Shown here in pieces: positions 16,328 to 25,288 of a stretch of 64,000 nt of DNA. A model generated the notes under the pieces. It was not told where the DNA came from, did not search any database, and was given only the letters and a program-made list of their open reading frames with translations. A program made the translations under genes and the position numbers. The stretch's first letter is position 1; each line of letters begins with the position of its first letter. Source of the DNA: Ruminiclostridium hungatei (GTDB lineage: Bacteria; Bacillota; Clostridia; Acetivibrionales; DSM-1351); assembly GCF_002051585.1 (NCBI RefSeq), contig NZ_MZGX01000022.1:31841-95840 (forward strand), given 5' to 3'.

Positions 16328-16377
16328 TTATCTCTCATTATCTCTCGATTTTTCTCGATATATCTCCATATCTCTCA
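16328..16377 (-). repeat. five tandem 10-bp repeats upstream of the rplM promoter
   Basis: Five head-to-tail decamers are read on the plus strand as TTATCTCTCA, TTATCTCTCG, ATTTTTCTCG, ATATATCTCC and ATATCTCTCA. They begin 24 bases upstream of the rplM -35. The exact 10-base period puts each copy on the same helix face. The remainder of the 16205-16552 stretch, up to truA, is AT-rich with nothing else recognised. Confidence 0.75.
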
Positions 16378-16552
16378 TATAATCGTTTTTCAATTCATTT
16401 TTTCTTATTAAGTATAAAACAGACGATATTGGGCGTAATGCTTAGCATTATGCCATTATTTTATACCTGTGGGCTTATTTTCCCCAATTTGCCCGCATAT
16501 CTTGAATAACGGCTAAAACTTCTTCACAGGAGAACCTTTTTTTGCAGGCTGT

Positions 16553-17290
16553 TCAATAATATATCTCCATCAGATACAACCCCTGCGCCGGAGCTGTCTT
16601 CCCCGCCTTCGTCCTGTCAAGCCCGCGGATAATTCCCGGTACATCGCTTTCGGCCAGCTTCCCCATTCCCACATATATCAAAGTTCCCGCAATTATTCTC
16701 ACCATGTTGTACAAAAATCCGCTGCCTGTGACCTCAAGCTCTATGAGACTGTCTTCCCTTCTTTTAACCGCCATGCTGTAAATCTCCCGTACAGTGCTGC
16801 GGACTTGACCTCCCGTAGCCTGAAAAGCTGCGAAATCATGCTCTCCCTCAAAATGCTCCGCAGCTTTTCTCATTTGCTCAAAATCCAGCTCCGGCCTCAC
16901 ATGACAGGCCCTGTTTCGCATTAAAGCAGACTGGTGTGCGGTATTGCAGATGAGATATCTATACCGTTTCCCTTTGGAGGAATATCTGGCGTGAAAGTTT
17001 TCAGGCTCCTCCTCCGATTTCTGTATTACAATATCCGCAGGCAGCAGATTGTTCAGGGCATAGGAAAACTTTTCCCCGGGGATTGCCGAAGCTGTGAAAA
17101 AATGCGCAACCTGACCGTAGGCATGCACGCCCACATCGGTCCTGCTGCAGCCCACCACGCCGGTTTTCTCCCCAAGAAGCCGTGAAAGTGCCTTTTCAAT
17201 ACATTCCTGCACGGTGACGGCATTTTTCTGAACCTGCCAGCCGTGATAATTTGTTCCTTCATATTCTATGGTCAGTTTAATATTTCGCAT
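16553..17290 (-). CDS. truA: tRNA pseudouridine(38-40) synthase TruA
   Basis: An enzyme of 245 residues from the ATG at 17290 (AGGTGG upstream); a longer frame to 17326 is unlikely. It converts uridines 38-40 in the tRNA anticodon arm to pseudouridine. The catalytic aspartate is Asp52 in CSRTDVGVHA, and the N-terminal LTIEYEGTNYHGWQ is the family hallmark. The gene is in the conserved clostridial order ecfA-ecfT-truA-rplM-rpsI and is probably co-transcribed with ecfT. Confidence 0.98.
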   Translation of the reverse strand: MRNIKLTIEYEGTNYHGWQVQKNAVTVQECIEKALSRLLGEKTGVVGCSRTDVGVHAYGQVAHFFTASAIPGEKFSYALNNLLPADIVIQKSEEEPENFHARYSSKGKRYRYLICNTAHQSALMRNRACHVRPELDFEQMRKAAEHFEGEHDFAAFQATGGQVRSTVREIYSMAVKRREDSLIELEVTGSGFLYNMVRIIAGTLIYVGMGKLAESDVPGIIRGLDRTKAGKTAPAQGLYLMEIYY

Positions 17291-17322
17291 TTTCCACCTG
17301 TCATTTTTACATTTCTCACACT

Positions 17323-17442
17323 TCACTGCAACTGAAAAGAGCAGCCTTCTATAACCTTTACCGCAGAGGCACCCGCAGCAAAAGCATGTACTGCAGCGCC
17401 AACCACAGCAATACCAAGCACTGCAATGCCACCCACTACCAT
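17323..17442 (-). CDS. possible 39-residue hydrophobic peptide between ecfT and truA
   Basis: A short open frame starts at an ATG at 17440-17442 that overlaps the end of ecfT in another frame. It fills almost the whole ecfT-truA gap. The product would be a glycine/alanine/valine-rich, single-helix membrane peptide ending with a CSFQLQ tail. There is no good ribosome binding site, so coupling to ecfT termination would be needed. The DNA under it is a degenerate repeat (ATGTACTGCA or AGCACTGCA three times between 17384 and 17454), which may be the only reason the frame stays open. Confidence 0.3.
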   Translation of the reverse strand: MVVGGIAVLGIAVVGAAVHAFAAGASAVKVIEGCSFQLQ

Positions 17443-18239
17443 ACCATGTACTGCATTACCAGCACCCAGGCCATAAAGACCACGGTTATGGCTGTTGCAA
17501 CGAAATCATACCTTGTCAGGCTGAGCTGCTTCATCCTTGTCCTGCCCTCACTGCCTCTGTAGCACCTGGCTTCCATTGCCGTTGCCAGCTCGTCCGCCCT
17601 GCGGAATGCGCTTATAAACAGGGGAATTAGTACTGGAATAAAGCTTTTGGCACGCTCTATAAGGTTTCCGCTGTCAAAATCAGCACCCCTTGAGGATTGC
17701 GCCTTTATTATCTTGTCTGTCTCCTCCAGAAGGGTAGGAATGAATCTCAGAGCAATTGTCATCATCATGGCTATCTCATGCACAGGCACCCTGAGCCTTT
17801 TCAGCGGGCCCAGAAGCTTTTCGATTCCGTCGGTCAGGGCTATGGGTGTGGTGGTATAGGTCAGAAGGCTTGCAATGATAATCAGCAGGAAAAGCCGTAT
17901 AGCCATTTTAATGGCTGTATCCACACCCTCATAGGTCATTCTCAGGAAGCCCCACTCAAAAATGGTCCTGCCTCCTATGGTAAACATATTGATTACTCCT
18001 GCAAAAATCACAATGAATATAACCGGTTTTAAACCTTTAAGTACAAATTTGACAGGAATATTCGAAGTCACAACGGTCAATGCCGTAAAAAGCGTCAGCA
18101 TCAGATATCCCCAATAGGTGTTTATCATAAATATGAATATCATCATTACAAAGGTCAGTATGATTTTTGTACGGGGGTCGGATTTGTGAAGCATGGAATC
18201 CCCCGGCACATACTGTCCAATTGTTATATCTCGTATCAT
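17436..18239 (-). CDS. ecfT: ECF transporter transmembrane subunit EcfT
   Basis: A protein of 267 residues with about five to six membrane helices and the DPRTKI segment near residue 21. Two coupling motifs are seen, SSRGADF and MEARCYRG, which correspond to the A-R-G motifs that dock onto the ATPases. It links the two EcfA ATPases to exchangeable substrate-binding S components for vitamin or metal uptake; no S component is encoded in this window. It starts 49 bases after the ecfA2 stop. ecfA1, normally just upstream of ecfA2, lies 7.7 kb away. Confidence 0.97.
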   Translation of the reverse strand: MIRDITIGQYVPGDSMLHKSDPRTKIILTFVMMIFIFMINTYWGYLMLTLFTALTVVTSNIPVKFVLKGLKPVIFIVIFAGVINMFTIGGRTIFEWGFLRMTYEGVDTAIKMAIRLFLLIIIASLLTYTTTPIALTDGIEKLLGPLKRLRVPVHEIAMMMTIALRFIPTLLEETDKIIKAQSSRGADFDSGNLIERAKSFIPVLIPLFISAFRRADELATAMEARCYRGSEGRTRMKQLSLTRYDFVATAITVVFMAWVLVMQYMVW

Positions 18240-18288
18240 TTTTTCCTCCCAGAGCCGCAGCCGCGGTCAAAACCATGAAAGCCCGGCA

Positions 18289-19131
18289 CTATGCCTTCAA
18301 ATGCTTCTGAAGCTCCTTAAGTGCCGCTTCTACAGTAAATATATTTTCATCGATGTGGGGTATTATGGCCTTCAGCCTTTTCATCAGATAGGTTATCTGC
18401 GGAGCCGAGAGCCCTATTTTTTCAAGTTCCTGAGGCTGATTATACACCTGTGCCGAGGGCTTATCCATAAAAATCGTACCCTGGTTCATTACAATGACCC
18501 TCTCCGCCAGTCTTGCTATATCCTCCATGCTGTGAGACACCAGTATTATGGTCATATTGAAGTCCTTATGAAGCTTCTTGATATAGCCGAATATTTCGTC
18601 CCTGCCGCTGGGGTCCAGCCCTGCAGTGGGCTCATCCAGCACAAGTATTTTGGGCATCATGGCAACTACTCCGGCTATTGCAACCCTGCGTTTCTGCCCC
18701 CCCGAAAGCTCAAAGGGAGATTTCTCAAGAATGCTCTGGTCAAGACCTACCGACTGCAGTGCCGCCAGCACCCGCTGTGCAGTTTCCTCCTCGGACAGTC
18801 CCAGCTTCAGCAAACCAAAGGAAATATCCTTTTTTACCGTATCCTCGAACAACTGGTGCTCGGGATATTGAAAAACAATACCCACCTGGCGCCTCAGCAC
18901 TTTCAGGTCTCTTTGCCTGGTGTCGATGCCATTTACAGAAATACGTCCTCCCGTAGGTTTCAGTATACCGTTGAAATGCTGTATAAGCGTCGACTTGCCT
19001 GAACCTGTGTGCCCGATGATTCCGATAAATTCTCCGTCTTCTATATTTAAATTAATATCATTTAATGCTTTTTTCTCAAAAGGACCGCCGTTGGAATAGG
19101 TAAACGACAAACCTTCTATGTTGATAGGCAT
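18289..19131 (-). CDS. ecfA2: ECF transporter ATPase EcfA2
   Basis: An ATPase of 280 residues with Walker A GHTGSGKST, signature LSGGQKRRVAIAG and Walker B ILVLDEPTAGLD. The C-terminal LPHIDENIFTVEAALKEL-like region is the EcfA helical extension. It pairs with EcfA1 to power EcfT-based vitamin uptake at the membrane. GGGAG precedes the ATG. Because a divergent gene pair and a whole operon separate it from ecfA1, it must have its own promoter within 19132-19243 or rely on read-through from the Dlt-like operon. I saw no clean promoter there. Confidence 0.97.
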   Translation of the reverse strand: MPINIEGLSFTYSNGGPFEKKALNDINLNIEDGEFIGIIGHTGSGKSTLIQHFNGILKPTGGRISVNGIDTRQRDLKVLRRQVGIVFQYPEHQLFEDTVKKDISFGLLKLGLSEEETAQRVLAALQSVGLDQSILEKSPFELSGGQKRRVAIAGVVAMMPKILVLDEPTAGLDPSGRDEIFGYIKKLHKDFNMTIILVSHSMEDIARLAERVIVMNQGTIFMDKPSAQVYNQPQELEKIGLSAPQITYLMKRLKAIIPHIDENIFTVEAALKELQKHLKA

Positions 19132-19243
19132 ATTGCACTCCCGGCTTTCTAATTTAGTAAACTCAAGTCAGACTGATTGCTTCTTGATAATTAATATTAC
19201 CACAACCAGGTATATTTAGTGAATGAAAAAAGTAAGCAGTCAA

Positions 19244-21079
19244 TCACTTTATTCTCTCAAGAAGTTCCTCCGGCGAAATGTCCTCTGTAATCCCGAAGCG
19301 GTTCATTGCTCTCAGTGACTGGGGCAGCCCCTTTATAAGGGTATTTGTACCGGCCTTTGTGGTAAATGTGGCTTTAATGCCCAGCCTGCTCAGTACCACC
19401 TCGGATACCTCGCTGTATTTCCCCAGAGGATAAGCCAGGGCCATGACCTTGTTTCCGGTTTCCTCCAATATGTTCTTCCTGGAGAGTGAAATGTCCTTCT
19501 GAAGGTTGTCAATAAAAGCGTCCTCTGCTTCCCCCTCAAGCCGTGTTATGCTTGTCCGGGCCTTTCCCTCTCCCTTTCCCTCTTCAAAAGGCGCCCATTG
19601 GTGCATATCATAGGTATGGCTCTGTATGTCTACAATGCCGGATTTCAGCATTTCCTGTGCCTGCCCGTAGCTGAAATGAGGGGTTATGGGATTCTGGGTG
19701 TCCTTATACCTGTCCTTGCCCACTGAGGAGCCTATAACAAATATTGTGGCCTTCATATTATACTTCTTCAATAGTGGGTAGGCCAGTTCATAATTGCTGA
19801 GATACCCGTCATCAAAGGTAATTACCACCGGCTTTTCAGGCAGCTCACTCCCCTTTTCCACATAATCCAGCAACTGCTGGATGGACACCCCCGTATATCC
19901 GTCCCCGGCAAGGGCCTTTAGCTGAGCCTCAAACTGCTGTGTGGAAATAACAAGCGGCCCGGTGGACTTAGGGGCAATATCATGGTACATCAGTACCGGA
20001 ACTTTTTTTGTATAGCTTTCATCATCCATACTTATTGGCCTGGACATGGCCGCAGCCTGTTCCGCCGCATTTTGTGACGTAACATATACGCCTATATCCT
20101 CAGGCACATATATTTCATTATCTCCGAAAATCCTTGCAAGGGCCATCTTTCCCATTGCATTTCTGAAATGGGTGCTGTCATAAAAAAAACGGCAGTCCGA
20201 GGTGAGGGAATTTGTTGAGAAATCCCAGAAATCAGTTACTTCAGCCAGTCGGGTATAAACCTCCGTCAACTGCTGGGGACTGAAATTCTGAACATACTCA
20301 TTATACATGGGAGGAAAGAGTACAAGGAGATTTATATTGTTCTTGTCACAAAGGGCTTTTATCAGTTTGGTGTCTTCTATAAGCTCATCAATGCTCCCCA
20401 GGTTGTGCCTGTCCTTTGGATAGGACTTGAAAACAGGGTATTTTTCAAGGTAGTCCGGCATGGCCTGAATATTTTCAACATCTCTTGAGGACTTGTCATA
20501 TGCCCCTGTGCCAACCTCAAAAACCTTGTATTTGTTTTGAAGATAACTGTCATTTTTGTATGCCCGAAGCTTTTCCAGAGAATAGCTGGGATTGGCAAAA
20601 AGATATTTTTTAAGAAAATCAAACTGAGAGGATTGCTCTGTCTTGTAATGCAGGCTTCCTGTGTAAGGGTCCGACTCAACCTTGTATCTCATGGCATTTA
20701 TAAAACCAAGGTTCAGCACAAGATTTTTAACCTTGTAGTTATTAATGATATACTGGGTGGTCTGCTTGACATCATACATGTCCGCCCCATACATGAACAG
20801 GTTATAGAACCTGGCATTCATATATCTGTCAAGCTGCTCCACAGGAAAGGAAGAGGTGGAGGAACTGCCTACTATGAAGGAATCATATTCTTCCTTGTGC
20901 TGATCCATATAGGCTATCTTTGCCACCCTTGGATTCTTTGTAAAATCATAGGTATACCACTGCATTACCTTATCACCAAATGCTCCGAAGGGGTCCACCA
21001 ATATATTCATACCTGCCACTCCCAAAGTCAGAAGCAGCACCGTAATTATAAACATTACAAACCATTTTTTTGATGACAT
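19244..21079 (-). CDS. fused SGNH-like (DltD/AlgJ-type) and polysaccharide deacetylase protein
   Basis: A protein of 611 residues anchored by one N-terminal membrane helix (residues 5-25), so the rest lies outside the cell. Residues 60-330 look like an SGNH/AlgJ-type acyltransferase domain: the serine motif GSSSTSS at 71-77 and the Asp-His block DSTHFRN at 301-307. Residues 360-611 are a NodB-type deacetylase with TFDDG (421-425) and SHTYDMH (487-493), both metal-binding motifs intact. It occupies the dltD position after the MBOAT gene. Adding and removing acyl groups in one chain is unusual. Substrate and direction are inference. Confidence 0.85.
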   Translation of the reverse strand: MSSKKWFVMFIITVLLLTLGVAGMNILVDPFGAFGDKVMQWYTYDFTKNPRVAKIAYMDQHKEEYDSFIVGSSSTSSFPVEQLDRYMNARFYNLFMYGADMYDVKQTTQYIINNYKVKNLVLNLGFINAMRYKVESDPYTGSLHYKTEQSSQFDFLKKYLFANPSYSLEKLRAYKNDSYLQNKYKVFEVGTGAYDKSSRDVENIQAMPDYLEKYPVFKSYPKDRHNLGSIDELIEDTKLIKALCDKNNINLLVLFPPMYNEYVQNFSPQQLTEVYTRLAEVTDFWDFSTNSLTSDCRFFYDSTHFRNAMGKMALARIFGDNEIYVPEDIGVYVTSQNAAEQAAAMSRPISMDDESYTKKVPVLMYHDIAPKSTGPLVISTQQFEAQLKALAGDGYTGVSIQQLLDYVEKGSELPEKPVVITFDDGYLSNYELAYPLLKKYNMKATIFVIGSSVGKDRYKDTQNPITPHFSYGQAQEMLKSGIVDIQSHTYDMHQWAPFEEGKGEGKARTSITRLEGEAEDAFIDNLQKDISLSRKNILEETGNKVMALAYPLGKYSEVSEVVLSRLGIKATFTTKAGTNTLIKGLPQSLRAMNRFGITEDISPEELLERIK

Positions 21080-21089
21080 TGCTTTCTCC

Positions 21090-22682
21090 TTAAAATTGCT
21101 TATATATAAACTCGGAAGCTATATAGCCTTCCCTGTATATGCCCAGGAAAGCAATAACCGCAAGTCCGGCCAGCAATACCAGCCATTGAACCAGCATGTT
21201 CCTCTCCTCCAGGGTCTTTCTGATGTGGACACCTCTTTCTTTCAGATAGCCAATTCCCAGTATAACCGTACAGCACACAAGGATTACCAGCAGATCAAAG
21301 GCTCCCAGCCCCAGGGACAATACATTTCCCGCCAAATTCCTCAAGTCGAAATGCAAAACCGTACGCTTCAGCATTCGCAGCGCAGTCATAAGGTCTTCCC
21401 CCCGTGTGAAATACCTGCCTATAAACACCAATACGGTGGTCCTTAATATTTGAAACAGCTTCCAGCAGGTACTTTCGGGGTTAATATGGAGCCTTTTCAA
21501 CGCCTTTTCATAAACCGGGGCATTAATTACCGAAAAGGTGATTATCCCGCCGTTCCAGATTCCGAAGGCTATATATTTCCAACTGGCTCCATGCCAGATG
21601 CCTATTGTAAAGAATACTATAAAGGTAACCAGTGAAACAGGCAGTATCTTCCCAAGATTGCCCTTAAGCTTCTTTCTGGCATACTTGCCCAGCTTTCCGA
21701 AGGGCTTGGACAAGGACAGGGGATAAAAAAGGTAATCTCTCATCCATGCCCCCAGGCTTATATGCCATCTTCTCCAGAAATCCGACAGAGAGGTTGCGAA
21801 ATAGGGGCGCTGGAAATTCTCTATCATATCAATGCCCAGTATCTGAGCAATACCCCTGATAATGTCTATGCCCCCTGAGAAGTCACAATATATCTGTATA
21901 CAATACATAAATACTCCAAAGGCGATTTCAGCACCGGAGTATTTTTGATAATTTCCAAAAACATTACTAACTATAACCGCAGTTCTGTCCGCCACCACCA
22001 GTTTCTTGAAGAAACCCCACATCATGAGCTGGAGGCCGTATTTCAAGCGGTCAAAGCTAAAGGCGTGGGACTCATACAGTTGATGGGCCAGCTGGTCGAA
22101 GCGGCTGATGGGCCCCTGTATGATCTGGGGAAAGAATGATACAAAAAGGGCGAATTTAAAAAAGTTCCTTTCCGGTGGATACTTGGCCCTGTAAACATCT
22201 ATTACATAACCTGCAGATTGAAAGGTATAAAAAGAAAGCCCTACAGGAAGCAGCCAATTCACTTTGGGAAAACTTGCGTCTGTAAACAGCCCCAAAAGCA
22301 CATTGGTGTTTTCAGCAGCAAAATTGTAATATTTTATGGCGGCCAGAATGCCGAAATTTATAAGCAGAATGCCGGCAACCACCCATTTTTTATTTCCGGT
22401 GAACCTGTCTGAGACAGCTTTTTTCTCTTCACTTGAGGCCTCCCTGCCAAGCTGCTTCACCCGTATTTTCCTGCGGCTGTTGAGCTCTCCCAGCAATAAG
22501 CCCCCCACATATGTAGTAAAGGTTGTCGTAAGGAGAAAACCAACTATCTTAACCCCGTACGACAAGTAGTAGAAATAGCTGGCAGCAAGCAAAACCATCC
22601 ATTGAAGCTTTTTAGGCACCAGAAAATATAGGGCAACGGTGCTCACCAGAAATATTAAAAATGAAGCTGATGACAGTGACAT
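21090..22682 (-). CDS. MBOAT-family acyltransferase (DltB/AlgI-like)
   Basis: A protein of 530 residues with many membrane helices. The catalytic histidine motif lies in IGIWHGASWKYIAFG, and QIYCDFSGGIDIIRG and FWRRWHISLGAWMRDYLF are the hallmark stretches of DltB/AlgI-type MBOAT proteins. These move an acyl or D-alanyl group from a cytoplasmic carrier to an extracellular acceptor. The gene starts four bases after the carrier-protein stop and ends 10 bases before the SGNH-deacetylase start, so all act together. The length is somewhat above DltB (about 400) and closer to AlgI-type proteins. The acyl group is not predictable. Confidence 0.92.
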   Translation of the reverse strand: MSLSSASFLIFLVSTVALYFLVPKKLQWMVLLAASYFYYLSYGVKIVGFLLTTTFTTYVGGLLLGELNSRRKIRVKQLGREASSEEKKAVSDRFTGNKKWVVAGILLINFGILAAIKYYNFAAENTNVLLGLFTDASFPKVNWLLPVGLSFYTFQSAGYVIDVYRAKYPPERNFFKFALFVSFFPQIIQGPISRFDQLAHQLYESHAFSFDRLKYGLQLMMWGFFKKLVVADRTAVIVSNVFGNYQKYSGAEIAFGVFMYCIQIYCDFSGGIDIIRGIAQILGIDMIENFQRPYFATSLSDFWRRWHISLGAWMRDYLFYPLSLSKPFGKLGKYARKKLKGNLGKILPVSLVTFIVFFTIGIWHGASWKYIAFGIWNGGIITFSVINAPVYEKALKRLHINPESTCWKLFQILRTTVLVFIGRYFTRGEDLMTALRMLKRTVLHFDLRNLAGNVLSLGLGAFDLLVILVCCTVILGIGYLKERGVHIRKTLEERNMLVQWLVLLAGLAVIAFLGIYREGYIASEFIYKQF

Positions 22683-22686
22683 ACCC

Positions 22687-22917
22687 TTATTCTCCGTCCC
22701 TCAATCTGTTAATCAAACCCAATATTGCCTGTACGGTATTGAAGTTTTCAGGCACCAGACCCTCAACACCGATCTGGACATCGAAGGTTTCTCCTATTTC
22801 ACCTACCAAAGCCACAATGTCGAAGGAATCCAGCACTCCGTCGTCTATCAGTGCCTTTTTTTCATTAAAATCTATATCAGGTCTCAATTCCTTTAAAATT
22901 CTCAATAATTCTTCCAT
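22687..22917 (-). CDS. acyl/aminoacyl carrier protein (DltC-like)
   Basis: A carrier protein of 76 residues from the ATG at 22917, which has GGAG six bases upstream (a second in-frame ATG at 22929 lacks this). Ser31 in GVLDSFDIVALV is the phosphopantetheine attachment site; DSF matches DltC rather than the DSL of fatty-acid ACPs. It should carry the group activated by the adenylation enzyme encoded upstream and present it to the MBOAT protein. It sits between the GNAT gene and the MBOAT gene. Confidence 0.92.
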   Translation of the reverse strand: MEELLRILKELRPDIDFNEKKALIDDGVLDSFDIVALVGEIGETFDVQIGVEGLVPENFNTVQAILGLINRLRDGE

Positions 22918-22971
22918 GTGAGTCTCCATTTCCGGCTTTGCTCCTCCGCATAGCCTTTAACTTTTATAAAT

Positions 22972-23787
22972 TTATGGATTTTTTATAAGCCCTGTGGACT
23001 GCCAGCCGTCATATTTGAAGCCTGCCCATTCATACAGCCCCCTGGCACTTATATTGTCCTTCTTCACCCATAGCTGTATTCTGCCATCCCCCTGTCCGCT
23101 TACACTTCTTGCAAAGTGAGCCAGGAGGCCTTTTGCTATACCCTTGCCCCGCGCATCAGGATGGACTAAAAGGTGCCGGACAAAGTTTGCGGAGTTCTTG
23201 CTGCCTATGTGCAAAACTCCCAGGATACTGCCGCTGCCGTCTTCCGACACCAGCATCTCCTCTTTATTTATATATTCCAGCACTTCATCCAGGCTTGGAA
23301 TGCAGCCCAAATACGGGTCAAACATTTCGGCTATCATCGCCCGTATCTGCCCCGCCTGCTTACAGGCAGCATTTTTCACTGCGTGCTGCCCTTTACCTGC
23401 ACTTTCCAGTAAAAGCTTCTCAGGAATGCCATTCATACGCTGTCTGTATATATAAGGCCGGAAGCCTCTGGAACCCCAAAAGTCAAGCTGACTTACCACT
23501 GCCTCATTCTCATTTTTATATACAAGCTCCATAACAAGCGGCTTATCTGCCGGAAGTACAATTCCGGCCTCCAGGCCCTTGATATGATAGAAAATGCGCC
23601 AGTGTGTCCTGCAGTCCAAAAGCAGTATCAGAGTCGAATCACTGCATTCATAATACAAATCTCCTGCGCCGATATAAGCCTCATACCCATCCTTGACCAT
23701 GAAGTTATTGGACATAATCCCTTTTTTCATATATGGCGCTATAAGGCTGCTTATTTCTCCAAATTCCTCAATTCTTTTCATTGGCAT
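22972..23787 (-). CDS. GNAT-family acetyltransferase
   Basis: A protein of 271 residues. The C-terminal half has the acetyl-CoA loop LVHPDARGKGIAKGLL and a WVKKDNISARGLYEWAGF motif, which are standard GNAT motifs A and B. The N-terminal 130 residues are an extra domain I do not recognise. The start at 23787 overlaps the end of the adenylation gene by 20 bases; an ATG at 23781 is an alternative. A GNAT gene inside a Dlt-like operon is not standard. It may acylate the carried group or the acceptor, which is inference. Confidence 0.85.
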   Translation of the reverse strand: MPMKRIEEFGEISSLIAPYMKKGIMSNNFMVKDGYEAYIGAGDLYYECSDSTLILLLDCRTHWRIFYHIKGLEAGIVLPADKPLVMELVYKNENEAVVSQLDFWGSRGFRPYIYRQRMNGIPEKLLLESAGKGQHAVKNAACKQAGQIRAMIAEMFDPYLGCIPSLDEVLEYINKEEMLVSEDGSGSILGVLHIGSKNSANFVRHLLVHPDARGKGIAKGLLAHFARSVSGQGDGRIQLWVKKDNISARGLYEWAGFKYDGWQSTGLIKNP

Positions 23788-25288
23788 ATTTCTCCGAAAG
23801 TTTTCTTCTGTCTATCTTGCCGTTTGCATTATAAGGAAAAGCCTCAAACTGCTCAATAACGTTTGGCAGCATGTATTTTGGGAGTCTCTGGCTGAGCTTG
23901 ATTACAAGCTCGGTCTTATCAACACTGCCTGTATAAAACAATATTATTTTAGCCGCTTCATGATCATAAAAGCAGACACAGGCCTGAACCTGGTTCACCC
24001 CATTAACCGCCGCTTCAATTTCGCCCAGCTCAATGCGGTTTCCCATGTGCTTTACCTGCCCGTCCTTCCTTGAGAGGAATACCAGTTCACCGCACTCGTT
24101 ATATCTTACTATATCTCCGGTGCAGTATAATATATCCCTGTAGGCTGTGTTCAACGGATTCTGGATGAATACCTCCGCAGACAGCTCCGGGCTGTTTATA
24201 TAGCCCAACGCAACACCCGTCCCTCGGACACAAAGCTCTCCGGGCCGGTTTCCGTCAACAGGTCTTCTGTCCTCATCCAGCAGGATAACCTCCATATTCC
24301 GGCAGGCATTCCCGATAGGTATTACCTCCTCGTCGCCAAACTCCCTGTTTACAATATAATACGTACAGTCAACAGTTGCTTCGGTGGGACCGTACAGATT
24401 AATATACTCTGCCTCCGGAAGATATTTCCGCCAGCCGTTGAGGTGCTTTGCGAACATTGCCTCACCTGCAAAAAACACCTTGTTCAGGTGCTCCGGCAGC
24501 ACTTTTTTAAATATCTGCGAGTTGGACAAAAGAGTAATAGCTGAAGTGGCCCACAAAATGGCTGTTATCCTGTTCACATTAAGATACTCCACCAGCTTCA
24601 CGGGGAACATAAACAGCTTCTTTGGAATAATGCACAGTGTAATCCCTTTTTTAAGGCATAAATATATATCCTTGACAGAGGCGTCAAAATAAAAAGGTGT
24701 CTGATTGCCAATGACATCCTCGTTGGTAAAGCCAAAGGTGTCATCAAGCCATTCTGCAAGGTCCATGACATTTCTATGGGGCACCACGATTCCCTTGGGT
24801 GTCCCGGTTGAACCGGAGGTAAAAATGGTATATACAGGGTCGGTATCAATCAGCCTGCTTCTCACAACCTGTAATTTTTCGTTATCCGCCTTATTTTGTA
24901 TTTCATCAGTCTTCAATATTTCAGGTAAATCCGCCATTCCCTCAAAGGCCCTTATATCCTTTGCCCCGCATAAGATCAGCCTTGGCTTCAGTGTGGAAAT
25001 AATTGTCCTGAGTCTTTGGGGAGGAGTTTGATTATCTATGGGTACATAGTAGTTTCCACTGTACAGCACACCCATAAAAGCAACTATTGTGGAGCATGTC
25101 CTGTCCACAAAAACAATTACCGGGTTTCTTACCGAACCCGATGTTTTATCTGTTATCATAGTGCCAAGTGCCTTGGCTTCCAGTTCTAACCCGAAAAAGG
25201 TAATCTCCTGGGTTTCATCCTTTAATGCAACCTTATCAGGATATTTATATGCTGCCTGTTCCAGGTATTCCAGTACATTTATCTGCAA
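23768..25288 (-). CDS. adenylation enzyme, DltA-like amino acid-carrier protein ligase
   Basis: A protein of 506 residues starting at TTG 25288, with GGAGGGG six bases upstream. This start gives the usual DltA length; the longer ATG frame to 25372 adds an unconserved segment. Core adenylation motifs are present: FTSGSTGTPKG (A3), NLYGPTEATVD (A5), CTGDIVRY (A7), a GNRIELGEIE segment (A8) and NANGKIDRRKL with the catalytic lysine (A10). It should activate an amino or other acid as the adenylate and load the carrier protein encoded two genes downstream. D-alanine is the default guess by context; specificity is not proven. Confidence 0.88.
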   Translation of the reverse strand: MQINVLEYLEQAAYKYPDKVALKDETQEITFFGLELEAKALGTMITDKTSGSVRNPVIVFVDRTCSTIVAFMGVLYSGNYYVPIDNQTPPQRLRTIISTLKPRLILCGAKDIRAFEGMADLPEILKTDEIQNKADNEKLQVVRSRLIDTDPVYTIFTSGSTGTPKGIVVPHRNVMDLAEWLDDTFGFTNEDVIGNQTPFYFDASVKDIYLCLKKGITLCIIPKKLFMFPVKLVEYLNVNRITAILWATSAITLLSNSQIFKKVLPEHLNKVFFAGEAMFAKHLNGWRKYLPEAEYINLYGPTEATVDCTYYIVNREFGDEEVIPIGNACRNMEVILLDEDRRPVDGNRPGELCVRGTGVALGYINSPELSAEVFIQNPLNTAYRDILYCTGDIVRYNECGELVFLSRKDGQVKHMGNRIELGEIEAAVNGVNQVQACVCFYDHEAAKIILFYTGSVDKTELVIKLSQRLPKYMLPNVIEQFEAFPYNANGKIDRRKLSEKYANEKN

